The notes under the pieces are model-generated. The model made no database searches and was not told the DNA's origin. It worked only from the letters and a program-made list of their open reading frames with translations. A DNA stretch of 41,394 bases, from positions 1 to 41,394 of IMG/VR virus record IMGVR_UViG_3300005096_000519, one strand, 5' to 3'. Positions 1 to 6,642 of this stretch are shown here, piece after piece. The translations under genes were made by a program, and so were the position numbers. This stretch comes from a virus. The stretch's first letter is position 1. Every line of letters begins with the position of its first letter.

Positions 1-237
1 ATGGCTAGAGAGGGCATCACTGATCTAGGTGAGGGTTTTGGTGAGTTCCTGACCCATGCCCATCGCTTTCACGACCAGAAAGGCCGCATGACCGGAACAG
101 ACTTTGAACAATATATTGGCAACAAGGTAGCCACCAAAGGAAAGAAATATAACACCTTGCGAAATGAGTCTCCTGAGGCCGAAGAGGATAAAAAGGCTCG
201 TGCGGAAGCCTATCGGAAGGAGAAGGATGGTGAATGA
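1..237 (+). CDS. Small hypothetical protein, first gene of the plus-strand integrase module
   Basis: A 78-aa charged protein whose last third is rich in Lys, Glu and Ala (likely helical). The ATG is the first base of the window, so neither its ribosome binding site nor a longer N-terminus can be excluded. Its stop overlaps the start of the helix-turn-helix gene by 11 bases, which suggests one operon with that gene and integrase 1. I do not recognise the family; position alone suggests an accessory gene of a mobile element. Confidence 0.55.
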   Translation: MAREGITDLGEGFGEFLTHAHRFHDQKGRMTGTDFEQYIGNKVATKGKKYNTLRNESPEAEEDKKARAEAYRKEKDGE

Positions 238-547
238 AGTCAGAACCCTCGGGCTACAACAGGCCGCTGAATTACTCAAAATGCACCCGGAAACCCTTAG
301 ACAACGGGTACTTAGCGGCGAAATCCCCAGTGCAAAACCTGGAAGGTCATGGATATTCATTGAGGCTGACCTTGCCGAATGGCTCCGATCACAATACTCT
401 AGTGCGCGGCAGGTGGCGCAGGAAGGAGGCAAACTGTGTCCATCTATAAACGAGGTGACTCGCCCTATTGGTGGGTCAAAATTTCCGTTGCAGGTTGCAA
501 AACAGTGCAGAGAAGCACTGGGACTACCGACCGACAGAAAGCCTTAG
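227..547 (+). CDS. Helix-turn-helix (MerR/excisionase-like) protein upstream of integrase 1
   Basis: A 106-aa protein with an N-terminal HTH of the excisionase/DNA-binding type: residues about 6-50 contain QQAAELLKMHPETLRQRV followed by the GEIPSAKPGRSW wing-like turn and an acidic WL helix. A helix-turn-helix protein just before a tyrosine integrase is typical of recombination directionality factors. The ATG at 227 has a strong GGAAGGAG site. The C-terminal 37 residues are read out of frame over the first 112 bases of the integrase gene, which starts inside it at a GTG; small overlaps are common in such modules, but this is a long one. Function in excision is inferred from position. Confidence 0.7.
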   Translation: MVNEVRTLGLQQAAELLKMHPETLRQRVLSGEIPSAKPGRSWIFIEADLAEWLRSQYSSARQVAQEGGKLCPSINEVTRPIGGSKFPLQVAKQCREALGLPTDRKP

Positions 548-1476
548 AACTGCATGACCACTTAAAAGTCCAGCTCTGGCGACAATCTAGACTTGGCGAG
601 AAGCCCACTTACACATGGGATCAGGCGGTCTTGCGGTTCTTGGCTGAAACAACGTACAAGCGAAGTCATGCTGATGATAAGCAGCGCTTACGCTGGCTGC
701 ATCCTCATTTTGAGGGGGTACCGCTGGAGGGTATAACGCGGGATCTATTGGATGAAACAATGGCCAAGCGTCCCGAGTTAAGCCCTGCTACGGTAAATAG
801 GTATGTTGCGGTTGTACGCTCTATCTTGCGAAAGGCTTGCCTGGAATGGGATTGGATTTCCAAGGTTCCAGCTTTTCGTATAAGAAAGGAGGCTCAGAAG
901 CGAGTTCGGTGGATCACACAGGAAGAGGCAGCAAGGTTGATTGATGCTTTGCCTTCACACCTAAAAGATCCGGCTGTGTTCTCACTTCAAACAGGGCTAC
1001 GCCAGCGTAATGTATTTGGGCTGGAATGGAGGCAGGTTGATCTTCAGAGGCGGTTGGCTTGGATCTATGTAGATCAGGCTAAAGGTGGACGTGATATATC
1101 GGTTCCATTAAACCCTGATGCTATAGCGGCTCTGAGGAGGCAGCTTGGAAACCATGATACACACGTTTTCAGCTTTCGAGGAAAACCTATGTCCTGTTTT
1201 GATACCCGAACATGGCAGAAAGCGCTGAAGATTGCCGGGATAGATAATTTCCGGTGGCATGATCTACGGCACACCTGGGCAAGCTGGCATGTTCAGGCAG
1301 GAACGACGCTTCAGGAGTTAATGGAGTTGGGCGGTTGGAGTAGTTACACGATGGTTTTGCGCTATGCTCATCTTGCAGATTCGCACCTGCATGATGCTGC
1401 AAGCCGGATCGGAGGTACGATTCAGCTACGTTCCAATGTTGTGCCAATTAGTGGGATGAAGAGAGGGATGCTGTAA
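436..1476 (+). CDS. int: Tyrosine recombinase / integrase 1
   Basis: A 346-aa phage-type tyrosine recombinase. An N-terminal arm-binding/core-binding region (to about residue 150) precedes the catalytic domain. The catalytic set is visible: R189 in TGLRQRN, a lysine near 216, H275 and R278 in HDLRHTW, W301 and nucleophile Y310 in VLRYAHL. The start is GTG at 436, chosen because GGAAGGAGG lies just upstream. The gene runs towards, and ends 14 bp from, the CCA end of the tRNA-Leu fragment, as expected of an integrase that uses that tRNA as its attachment site. It is only distantly similar to integrase 2 and lies on the opposite strand to the phage genes, so it probably belongs to a separate element or the flanking host island. 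It could alternatively be a lysogeny gene of the same phage. Confidence 0.9.
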   Translation: MSIYKRGDSPYWWVKISVAGCKTVQRSTGTTDRQKALELHDHLKVQLWRQSRLGEKPTYTWDQAVLRFLAETTYKRSHADDKQRLRWLHPHFEGVPLEGITRDLLDETMAKRPELSPATVNRYVAVVRSILRKACLEWDWISKVPAFRIRKEAQKRVRWITQEEAARLIDALPSHLKDPAVFSLQTGLRQRNVFGLEWRQVDLQRRLAWIYVDQAKGGRDISVPLNPDAIAALRRQLGNHDTHVFSFRGKPMSCFDTRTWQKALKIAGIDNFRWHDLRHTWASWHVQAGTTLQELMELGGWSSYTMVLRYAHLADSHLHDAASRIGGTIQLRSNVVPISGMKRGML

Positions 1477-1490
1477 GTTGTTGTTTTTAT

Positions 1491-1548
1491 TGGTGCCCGG
1501 GGCCGGAATCGAACCGGCATGGTCGCAATGACCGGCGGATTTTAAGTC
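1491..1548 (-). other. 3' fragment of tRNA-Leu(UAA): probable attachment-site junction
   Basis: On the minus strand this reads as the 3' two-thirds of a bacterial tRNA-Leu: anticodon loop CTTAAAA, long variable arm, T-arm GCCGGTTCGATTCCGGC, acceptor strand CCCGGGC and encoded CCA at 1493-1491. The 5' half is missing: the bases before the loop (from 1549 up) cannot pair with TCCGCC, and no GCCCGGG acceptor strand or D-arm follows. Loss of the 5' half at the anticodon loop is the classic signature of a tRNA used as att by a tyrosine integrase. A 12-bp block, GGATTTTAAGTC, at 1537-1548 recurs at 1604-1615 in the intact tRNA next door. Confidence 0.8.
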
Positions 1549-1558
1549 TTGTGCAAAG

Positions 1559-1645
1559 TGGTACCGGGGACGGGACTTGAACCCGTAAGCCTTTGACAGC
1601 GCTGGATTTTAAGTCCAGTGTGTTTACCAATTTCACCACCCCGGC
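1559..1645 (-). tRNA. tRNA-Leu(UAA), complete, probably phage-encoded
   Basis: Complete 87-nt leucine tRNA on the minus strand with encoded CCA (1561-1559). Acceptor GCCGGGG pairs with CCCCGGT (one G-U), D-arm contains AATTGGTAAAC, anticodon arm CTGGA-CTTAAAA-TCCAG gives UAA, then a long variable arm and T-arm ACGGGTTCAAGTCCCGT. Its sequence differs from the neighbouring tRNA-Leu fragment in both arms, so it is not the restored half of that tRNA but an independent gene. It lies between the att fragment and integrase 2, co-directional with the phage early operon. Confidence 0.92.
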
Positions 1646-1648
1646 TCC

Positions 1649-1697
1649 GCAACATCTCACCTATTCTGCAACATCTCCGCAACATTTTCTGCAACAT
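1649..1697 (+). repeat. Four GCAACAT repeats, candidate integrase arm-binding sites
   Basis: GCAACAT occurs at 1649, 1668, 1679 and 1691, three of the copies extended to GCAACATCTC. Spacings of 19, 11 and 12 bp put the last three on the same face of the helix. The array is about 100 bp from the likely crossover in the tRNA fragment and about 55 bp from the end of integrase 2, exactly where arm-type sites of a tyrosine integrase are expected. Role is inferred. Confidence 0.5.
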
Positions 1698-1752
1698 CTC
1701 CCGCAGGTGGACGTAAGTCTACCCGCAGGCTCCTCTCCAGTCCAACTCAATC

Positions 1753-2793
1753 CTATACCTCATCTCCATCAGGCTCAAGAACAGCCGACGCTTGGATCAG
1801 ATGGATCGGTGCCAGCTTGGCATATCGCATCGTCGTCTTTGGTGCCTTATGTCCTAGCCAATCCATTACGACCTTCAGGGACACACCACGTTGTACCAAG
1901 CGCGACGCACAGGTGTGGCGGCACAGATGTGGGGTGAACTCCTTATCCTGGGCGAGACCTAAGTGGGATCTAGCTCTATCCCAACCATGCCGCAGCCAAG
2001 ATTGCTTGTAAGGGAACACCCTCCCCTCTCCTTGTAACACCATGCGACTCTCTACGATTTTCCGCACCCGTTTCGTCATAGGCACTGATCGAGCCTCATT
2101 AGTCTTAGTGATGGAAGCCTGGAGCATGATGAGGTTTTGCTTGAGGTCTACATCGCGCCCCTCAAAGGCAAGTAGCTCCCCACACCGCATACCTGTATCA
2201 AGGAGGACTGTGATCACATCTACGTGGTCGTGTTTGTTCCAGAATGTTAGCAGGTCGAGCAGGCTCCTCTCCTCTTCATCGCTTACCCAGCGTAGCCGTC
2301 CCTTGCCCTCATCGAGCCGCTTGATTCGCGGTCTGTCTTCGATCCACTCTTCCTCAACTGCCAGGGTGAGCATCTTGGAGAGTGCCGACATTTTCCGATT
2401 GATCGTACTATCGACGATACCCTTGTTCTCCAGCTGTTTCCGGTAGTCCTTGATGGCGAACTTGTCGATGTCCTGTAGGGGCTTGTCCTTCCCGAAGTAG
2501 GCGAGTGCTTCCCTAGCGTTGATCAAGGACGTGCGTACTCCTCTTGTTCCTCTCCACCCAAGCGGAGGGGGTTCCCGTTCGACGCCGTTATAGGCTGCCT
2601 GGAGCGTATATACTTTATGTGCCTGGGTGGAACGATTAGGGCGCACGAAAGCCTCATCCCCTCTCAGAAGGGAAGCCCTCAGCTCGGCTTCTGCAATCTC
2701 CGCCTCTTCATGGGTTGCGCGGGTGGTAGTTCGCCTCTTCCCTTTGACTGTTACATCAACGAAGAAGCTGTTTCCTCTTGGTCTGATAGCCAT
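1753..2793 (-). CDS. int: Tyrosine recombinase / integrase 2 (phage integrase)
   Basis: A 346-aa tyrosine recombinase that would catalyse attP x attB recombination of the T7-like phage. An N-terminal arm-binding segment (1-45), a core-binding domain (about 60-155) and a catalytic domain are visible with R203 (TGMRCGEL), K230, H289 and R292 (PHLCRHTCAS), H315 and Tyr324 (MRYAKL). Strong AAGGAG lies 9 bases before the ATG. It is the last gene of the minus-strand left-arm operon, 15 bp after a MarR-like regulator, and its 3' end points to the GCAACAT repeats and tRNA-Leu att region. Integrases of this kind are known in marine T7-like phages. Confidence 0.93.
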   Translation of the reverse strand: MAIRPRGNSFFVDVTVKGKRRTTTRATHEEAEIAEAELRASLLRGDEAFVRPNRSTQAHKVYTLQAAYNGVEREPPPLGWRGTRGVRTSLINAREALAYFGKDKPLQDIDKFAIKDYRKQLENKGIVDSTINRKMSALSKMLTLAVEEEWIEDRPRIKRLDEGKGRLRWVSDEEERSLLDLLTFWNKHDHVDVITVLLDTGMRCGELLAFEGRDVDLKQNLIMLQASITKTNEARSVPMTKRVRKIVESRMVLQGEGRVFPYKQSWLRHGWDRARSHLGLAQDKEFTPHLCRHTCASRLVQRGVSLKVVMDWLGHKAPKTTMRYAKLAPIHLIQASAVLEPDGDEV

Positions 2794-2808
2794 GTTGTAT
2801 CTCCTTAA

Positions 2809-3156
2809 CTATGATACTTCAAGTATGCGAGTCGCTAGACTCTCAAGGAAGCGTGTTCCTTTCGGTGTTAAAGTGACAAGCCTGTTCCGGTTGTCTTTTG
2901 GATCATAATACTTTTTCACGAAGTCCAACCCAGGATTGCCATGTCTATCGACATCAGTTAGCGCCGCTACATTTCTTGAAGCTGTGCTCCTGGCGTATCC
3001 CAGGCGTGCCGCAAGCTCCGAGATTGTCGGCTCTCCCATCTTGTGGATCGCCAGTAGGGTTGCTATCGTCTGTGCTGGCATATCCGCTTGTACCTTGCGA
3101 ACCTGCTCCACACCCACTGCAAACCCCATCAATACTACTCTCTGTTCTTTGTTCAT
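2809..3156 (-). CDS. MarR-like winged-helix regulator A
   Basis: A 115-aa protein with a MarR-type winged helix: residues about 43-66 (EPTISELAARLGYARSTASR) form the HTH, and about 77-105 carry the wing with YDPKDNRNRLVTLTPKG, the D-x-R-hydrophobic-LT-x-KG pattern of MarR wings. It lacks the long C-terminal dimerisation helices, so it is shorter than standard MarR proteins. AAGGAG precedes the ATG. It is directly upstream of integrase 2, which makes a role in lysogeny control likely (inference). Confidence 0.85.
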   Translation of the reverse strand: MNKEQRVVLMGFAVGVEQVRKVQADMPAQTIATLLAIHKMGEPTISELAARLGYARSTASRNVAALTDVDRHGNPGLDFVKKYYDPKDNRNRLVTLTPKGTRFLESLATRILEVS

Positions 3157-3328
3157 CTATCAGCTCCTTGGATATTTCAATGTATAATCTCCCTACTCTG
3201 ATAAAAAGGGTGCGCTCCTCTTTCCAGCAGTCTAAAATTTTATATGCAGAAGTGCAATCCTCTGTCTCTATGAATATACAAAACCCTGCCACTTCGTAGT
3301 ACCGCCAACCTTTTAACCTTCTTAGCAT
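2954..3328 (-). CDS. Doubtful overlapping ORF, N-terminal part possibly genuine
   Basis: A 124-aa frame starting at an ATG with AAAAGG upstream; a longer form from 3424 has no visible ribosome site. The first 60 residues look like a real beta-rich protein (GWRYYEVAGFCIFIETE, RTLFIRVGRLYIEI). The C-terminal half (from about residue 58) overlaps the MarR-like gene by 203 bases in another frame and has shadow-like composition. Either an overlapping gene or a gene whose own stop was lost. Without it, 3157-3493 would be about 340 bp without any coding call. Confidence 0.3.
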   Translation of the reverse strand: MLRRLKGWRYYEVAGFCIFIETEDCTSAYKILDCWKEERTLFIRVGRLYIEISKELIDEQRTESSIDGVCSGCGAGSQGTSGYASTDDSNPTGDPQDGRADNLGACGTPGIRQEHSFKKCSGAN

Positions 3329-3493
3329 TTCATTACCTTTTAAGTCCGTGATAACTTCGTTGTTTATGAGAGCATCACCTCCTAGATTCTTCTCCCAACC
3401 AGTCCCTGCCTTGCACTTAATCATCCATACATAATGCAGGGCTGTCCATCACTTACCTTGGCATTCTGCCCACACAAAGTTTGACTATTGCTT

Positions 3494-3925
3494 CTACTTA
3501 TCTGGGGCAGTGTTTTTCGCAGTGAGCAACACACCTAACGGAAGCAGGTTATGGAACGCCACTGTGACCATCCCTTTAGCAATTCTGGCTCCTTCGGGAG
3601 TGTGCCTGATCTCAGTCTGCTGCCGTCCTTCTGCGACTCTATCTATAGTTAGTAGCCCCTCATCCACTAGCCCCCGGACGATCCTACCAACGGTACGGCG
3701 TGACACCCCCACTATATCGGATATTGATTGTATGGTTGCGGGCTGGTTGTCCAGTGTGGAGAGACAGACCGCCATTGCTGTAAGAGCGCCCTCAAAGCCG
3801 CCTCCAGGAGTTCCGCGCAGCAGCCGATAGGTTTCTAGGTAGGCTACGTAGAATGTTTTAAAATCTTCAGGTGTCTCAGGTTTCAAAAGTACCTCCTCCT
3901 CCTGATTTTTGGGATGATAAGTCAT
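3494..3925 (-). CDS. MarR-like winged-helix regulator B
   Basis: A 143-aa protein, unrelated in detail to regulator A but with the same plan: an N-terminal helical segment, an HTH at about 66-90 (QSISDIVGVSRRTVGRIVRGL) and a wing with EIRHTPEGARIA at 105-117. AGAGGA lies before the ATG. The pair of small winged-helix proteins next to the integrase is the only repressor-like content in the window; no CI-type or Cro-type HTH_3 protein is present. It probably represses phage promoters in the lysogen; the operator is not identified. Confidence 0.72.
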   Translation of the reverse strand: MTYHPKNQEEEVLLKPETPEDFKTFYVAYLETYRLLRGTPGGGFEGALTAMAVCLSTLDNQPATIQSISDIVGVSRRTVGRIVRGLVDEGLLTIDRVAEGRQQTEIRHTPEGARIAKGMVTVAFHNLLPLGVLLTAKNTAPDK

Positions 3926-3944
3926 AGGTAATCCTCTAAGTTAG

Positions 3945-4112
3945 TTAAGTCCACACTTCGCCGTAAACAATGCTTTGATACATCTTCTTAGCCTGCCGCC
4001 TCTCAATCTTGCGACGCACCACACCTACGGCGATAGACTCAGGGTTTGGTTTAGTTGTGGAGCCAGAAACTGCGCATTTATCATTCAAACTCTGCCAGTA
4101 ATTTTGTGACAT
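3945..4112 (-). CDS. Small basic hypothetical protein
   Basis: A 55-aa protein (MSQNYWQSLNDK...) with a basic centre (VVRRKIERRQAKK). The ATG at 4112 is preferred over an upstream TTG at 4187 because AAAGAGGT sits at the right distance. The leader CAACCAAAGAGG is repeated before the PAPS-reductase-like gene. Function unknown. Confidence 0.6.
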   Translation of the reverse strand: MSQNYWQSLNDKCAVSGSTTKPNPESIAVGVVRRKIERRQAKKMYQSIVYGEVWT

Positions 4113-4183
4113 CTGTAGTACCTCTTTGGTTGTGGATGAAAGTTCACTCGAAACCACTCTCCAGAATGGCTCCTGGTTAACCC

Positions 4184-4432
4184 TCAATTCAATGCATCAA
4201 TGTATGGCTTAGCATGCCCGGTATAGGCAGCATCCAGGGGCAGATCTCCGGCTTTCTCATAGGCTGCGCGTGCTTGCTGGATGTATTGGTCTGCCTCGTC
4301 TCCTTGGAGGTAGAAGTCGTCACCATTGCCTTCTATGGCTACCCATGAGAACCGCGTGTTGACCTCTACGGTAAAGCCTGAAGCGGTCACATAGTTGGCG
4401 TGCTGTTGGTATATTTCAGTTATGGTTGGCAT
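4184..4432 (-). CDS. Small hypothetical phage protein
   Basis: An 82-aa protein, MPTITEIYQQ..., with an aromatic/acidic middle (FSWVAIEGNGDDFYLQGDEA). Its ATG shares one base with the stop of the preceding gene (TAATG), so the two are translationally coupled. Family not recognised; the left-arm location beside ArdA is where T7-like phages keep host-takeover genes. Confidence 0.7.
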   Translation of the reverse strand: MPTITEIYQQHANYVTASGFTVEVNTRFSWVAIEGNGDDFYLQGDEADQYIQQARAAYEKAGDLPLDAAYTGHAKPYIDALN

Positions 4433-4680
4433 TATGTTTTCTCCTCGAATGGGATAGCGTCCCAAAGCCAGTAAGCATCGGCTTTTTCTTGGTCTGTCAT
4501 TTCAGGGCGTACCGTACTATCCCCACTAATGACCGCAACAGCCTTGGGCGTGTCTAGGCTGCCGGTGCCAAAGGGCATAAGGTGGTATCTCTTTTTGGTG
4601 TCCACAGCTACGTATTTAACAGCGACGCCCTGGTAAGTAGTCCCTGGTTTAACATCAATAAATCCCGCTAAGATTGCCAT
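4432..4680 (-). CDS. Small hypothetical phage protein
   Basis: An 82-aa protein starting MAILAGFIDVKPG, chosen over an upstream in-frame ATG because GGAAGG lies 9 bases before it and it clears the previous gene. Beta-strand-rich, acidic C-terminus. Ends in a TAATG junction with the next gene. Function unknown. Confidence 0.7.
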   Translation of the reverse strand: MAILAGFIDVKPGTTYQGVAVKYVAVDTKKRYHLMPFGTGSLDTPKAVAVISGDSTVRPEMTDQEKADAYWLWDAIPFEEKT

Positions 4681-4681
4681 G

Positions 4682-4981
4682 TTAGTAGTCCTTCCCATAC
4701 CGACGACAGAGAGCTGTATATCGTTCCAGTAGGTTGCCGAACTTAATTAGAACCACGTCGCTTGTATCAGCTGCCAGTACTGCGAAGTAACTATCCGGCT
4801 CTCTAGGGTCACTGCCTGCCCCCGGTGAGTAGTCCCAATGTCCAGGGATAGAAACACCCCGCCACCATAGCTCTGCCGCCACATCGAATAAGGCTGCCAG
4901 GGAGGTGCCCCAGGGGTCGCCCTTGAGGTCACCTAGTCGCAGCTCCTGGGTAAGGTCGCTTAGGGTGTGTGTGGGTGTCAT
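4682..4981 (-). CDS. Hypothetical phage protein
   Basis: A 99-aa protein with the segment KGDPWGTSLAALFDVAAELWWRG at about 20-42, a pattern I associate with small conserved proteins of phage early regions. It overlaps the PAPS-reductase-like gene by ATGA and is followed 1 bp later by the next gene, so it sits in a tight operon. No catalytic motif seen. Confidence 0.7.
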   Translation of the reverse strand: MTPTHTLSDLTQELRLGDLKGDPWGTSLAALFDVAAELWWRGVSIPGHWDYSPGAGSDPREPDSYFAVLAADTSDVVLIKFGNLLERYTALCRRYGKDY

Positions 4982-5769
4982 GCTGCTTTCCTCTCGGGGT
5001 TGTTTACGGGTGTGGTCTCTACAGGGATACCGATAATCTCATCCAGATACCGGGGCGCTTCGCCCTTCCTGGGCATGAGCATGGTGTGGTTGACCTCCCG
5101 CTCCAGGTGGACATACTCGGCGTATAGCTCTGGGTTGAGCCGGGCAGCGGTCACAAGGTCAGCCTTGCTGGACATAATGCAGAAGCAGCAGCTTAGGCGG
5201 CTCATGCCCTGCTCGTAGGCCCAGTGTGGTTTCTGTCCCGCTGCCCATATCTGGGTGAACACCTCCTGGGTAGTCCAATCCTGTATAGGCAACCAGTCGT
5301 ACCACTCCCGCCCCGCCTTGCTGTTCCTGCTGTTAAACCTGAACACCCTGGCCTTGGCGCGGTTGGGGGACTCCTCCGCACGTAGTCCCATGCAGTTGAC
5401 TACCAGCCCGTTGAACTCTGGGTGGGCCTTAAGGTAGTGCCGGATGGCCTTCTCTAGTGGCCCACGCTTCAGGTCACTGGTGCATTGGCGGTATTGAGGT
5501 GAAGGGAACATCTGGCGGTGTCGCACCATATCCATGAAGGACTTGGAAGCCTCCGTCACCACCAGCGGGTAACCTGTAGTGGTTGCCTTGATGTGGTCTA
5601 AGGTGCCTGCCCATTCCACACCTGGGAGGTGAGCATGGAGCACTAGGATCTGACTATCTGGCACCACTGCGGCTATCTGGGACTGCATTGCCTGGGAGTC
5701 CTTGCCCCCACTGTGGTTGACCACAAACAAGGCACCTCTGGCGATCAGTGATTTAATCTCGGGTTGCAC
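4978..5769 (-). CDS. PAPS reductase / PP-loop ATP pyrophosphatase-like protein
   Basis: A 263-aa protein of the phosphoadenosine phosphosulfate reductase (PP-loop) family. The ATP-binding loop HSGGKDS is at residues 19-25, GLRAEES at 128-134, and a cysteine cluster LSCCFCIM at 193-199 replaces the usual ECG-LH reductase tail. Phage members of this family have been linked to sulfur metabolism, tRNA thiolation or DNA modification; which one applies here cannot be told from sequence. GTG start with GAGGAG upstream. Lies just downstream of ardA in the early operon, so a protective or host-takeover role is plausible. Confidence 0.82.
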   Translation of the reverse strand: MQPEIKSLIARGALFVVNHSGGKDSQAMQSQIAAVVPDSQILVLHAHLPGVEWAGTLDHIKATTTGYPLVVTEASKSFMDMVRHRQMFPSPQYRQCTSDLKRGPLEKAIRHYLKAHPEFNGLVVNCMGLRAEESPNRAKARVFRFNSRNSKAGREWYDWLPIQDWTTQEVFTQIWAAGQKPHWAYEQGMSRLSCCFCIMSSKADLVTAARLNPELYAEYVHLEREVNHTMLMPRKGEAPRYLDEIIGIPVETTPVNNPERKAA

Positions 5770-5875
5770 TTTCTGCTACTCCTCTTTGGTTGCTCGGGGT
5801 TTACTCAGGGACACTCTAGGAATGCCCCTTGATAAGCCTCTCGACTGTTGCACGGTGTGGAAGCATTCAGGCGCA

Positions 5876-6385
5876 CTAACAACAGTGAAAGAAGTGCCCG
5901 GAATCCTCACACATGTCGCCACCTAACCGTGCGTCCCTTCCATACGCTTCAAAATCAAAATAATACTGGAGATTTTCGGGCACCTCTGAGAGCATCCCTG
6001 TATCCTCTGCGAACTGTTCTGCCCAATCTTTCCAGCTATCATATTCCCCGGTGTAGCGTTCCTCAACTTCACTAGGCGGGATGTCACAATTAGCCGCCGC
6101 CTCGAATACTTCAGGATCAAGACAGGATTGTTTCACAGCGTCTGCGTACTCCCAATAAGCACTAGCTAGATCGTAGGTGCCCACATACTGGCGAGGTATA
6201 TCGTCATAATCACAGACAATCCATTCCTCTCTGAGGCCGCCTAGTTCTTCTGTAAGTTCTTCCAGCCATATACCCACGTCGTAGTGGAAATCGGCCTGGT
6301 TGTCATATACGTCTAGGTCAAATGTCTTTGGGATTAACTTCCCTTCGTTGTAATCGGTCAAGCTATATAGCGTTAAGGTTGCCAT
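5876..6385 (-). CDS. ardA: ArdA-like antirestriction protein (DNA mimic)
   Basis: A 169-aa very acidic protein matching the ArdA family in length and motifs: WIVCDYDDIP at 55-64, GEYDSWKDWAEQFAEDTG at 113-130 and the hallmark PENLQYYFDFEAYGRD at 136-151, ending in a short hydrophobic/His tail. ArdA dimers imitate B-form DNA and block type I restriction-modification enzymes. AAGGAG precedes the ATG. It is the second gene from the left end, the equivalent of the position held by the unrelated DNA mimic Ocr (gp0.3) in T7, so early expression on entry is expected. Confidence 0.88.
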   Translation of the reverse strand: MATLTLYSLTDYNEGKLIPKTFDLDVYDNQADFHYDVGIWLEELTEELGGLREEWIVCDYDDIPRQYVGTYDLASAYWEYADAVKQSCLDPEVFEAAANCDIPPSEVEERYTGEYDSWKDWAEQFAEDTGMLSEVPENLQYYFDFEAYGRDARLGGDMCEDSGHFFHCC

Positions 6386-6435
6386 GTTGTTTACTCCTTA
6401 GTTTCTTAATGTTGCACGTAATGGATAGATATAAT

Positions 6436-6597
6436 CTAGTAGCCCAACCAATGCCAAAGGTTTACAGCATCCAGACAAACCCATACATAACGAAGGTTTT
6501 CCCCTTGGGTATATAGGTCTACAGCCATAAGCGAACCGTCTTGTAAACAGCAAGTTATGCCGTGCTGTTCTAGTAGGTTGATCCTGTTGTCCATCAT
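6436..6597 (-). CDS. Small conserved phage protein, first left-arm gene
   Basis: A 53-aa protein, MMDNRINLLEQHGITC...HWLGY. The start at 6597 is preferred to upstream ATGs because AGGGG lies 8 bases before it. Short proteins ending in W-LGY with a central DGSLMAV-like strand recur in many phages; no function is known. As the first gene after the left-end non-coding region it would be among the first expressed. Confidence 0.65.
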   Translation of the reverse strand: MMDNRINLLEQHGITCCLQDGSLMAVDLYTQGENLRYVWVCLDAVNLWHWLGY

Positions 6598-6642
6598 GTG
6601 TCCCCTGCTTCTGTCTGTGGGTTTGTGCTGCTGTTGGGAATA

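Noticed and set aside
1491-1548. Second functional tRNA-Leu gene
   Set aside because: The 5' half (acceptor strand, D-arm, 5' anticodon stem) is missing; it is a fragment, taken as an att junction.
1593-2446. Plus-strand frames across tRNA-Leu and integrase 2
   Set aside because: They are antisense to the tRNA and integrase genes, lack ribosome sites and have shadow composition.
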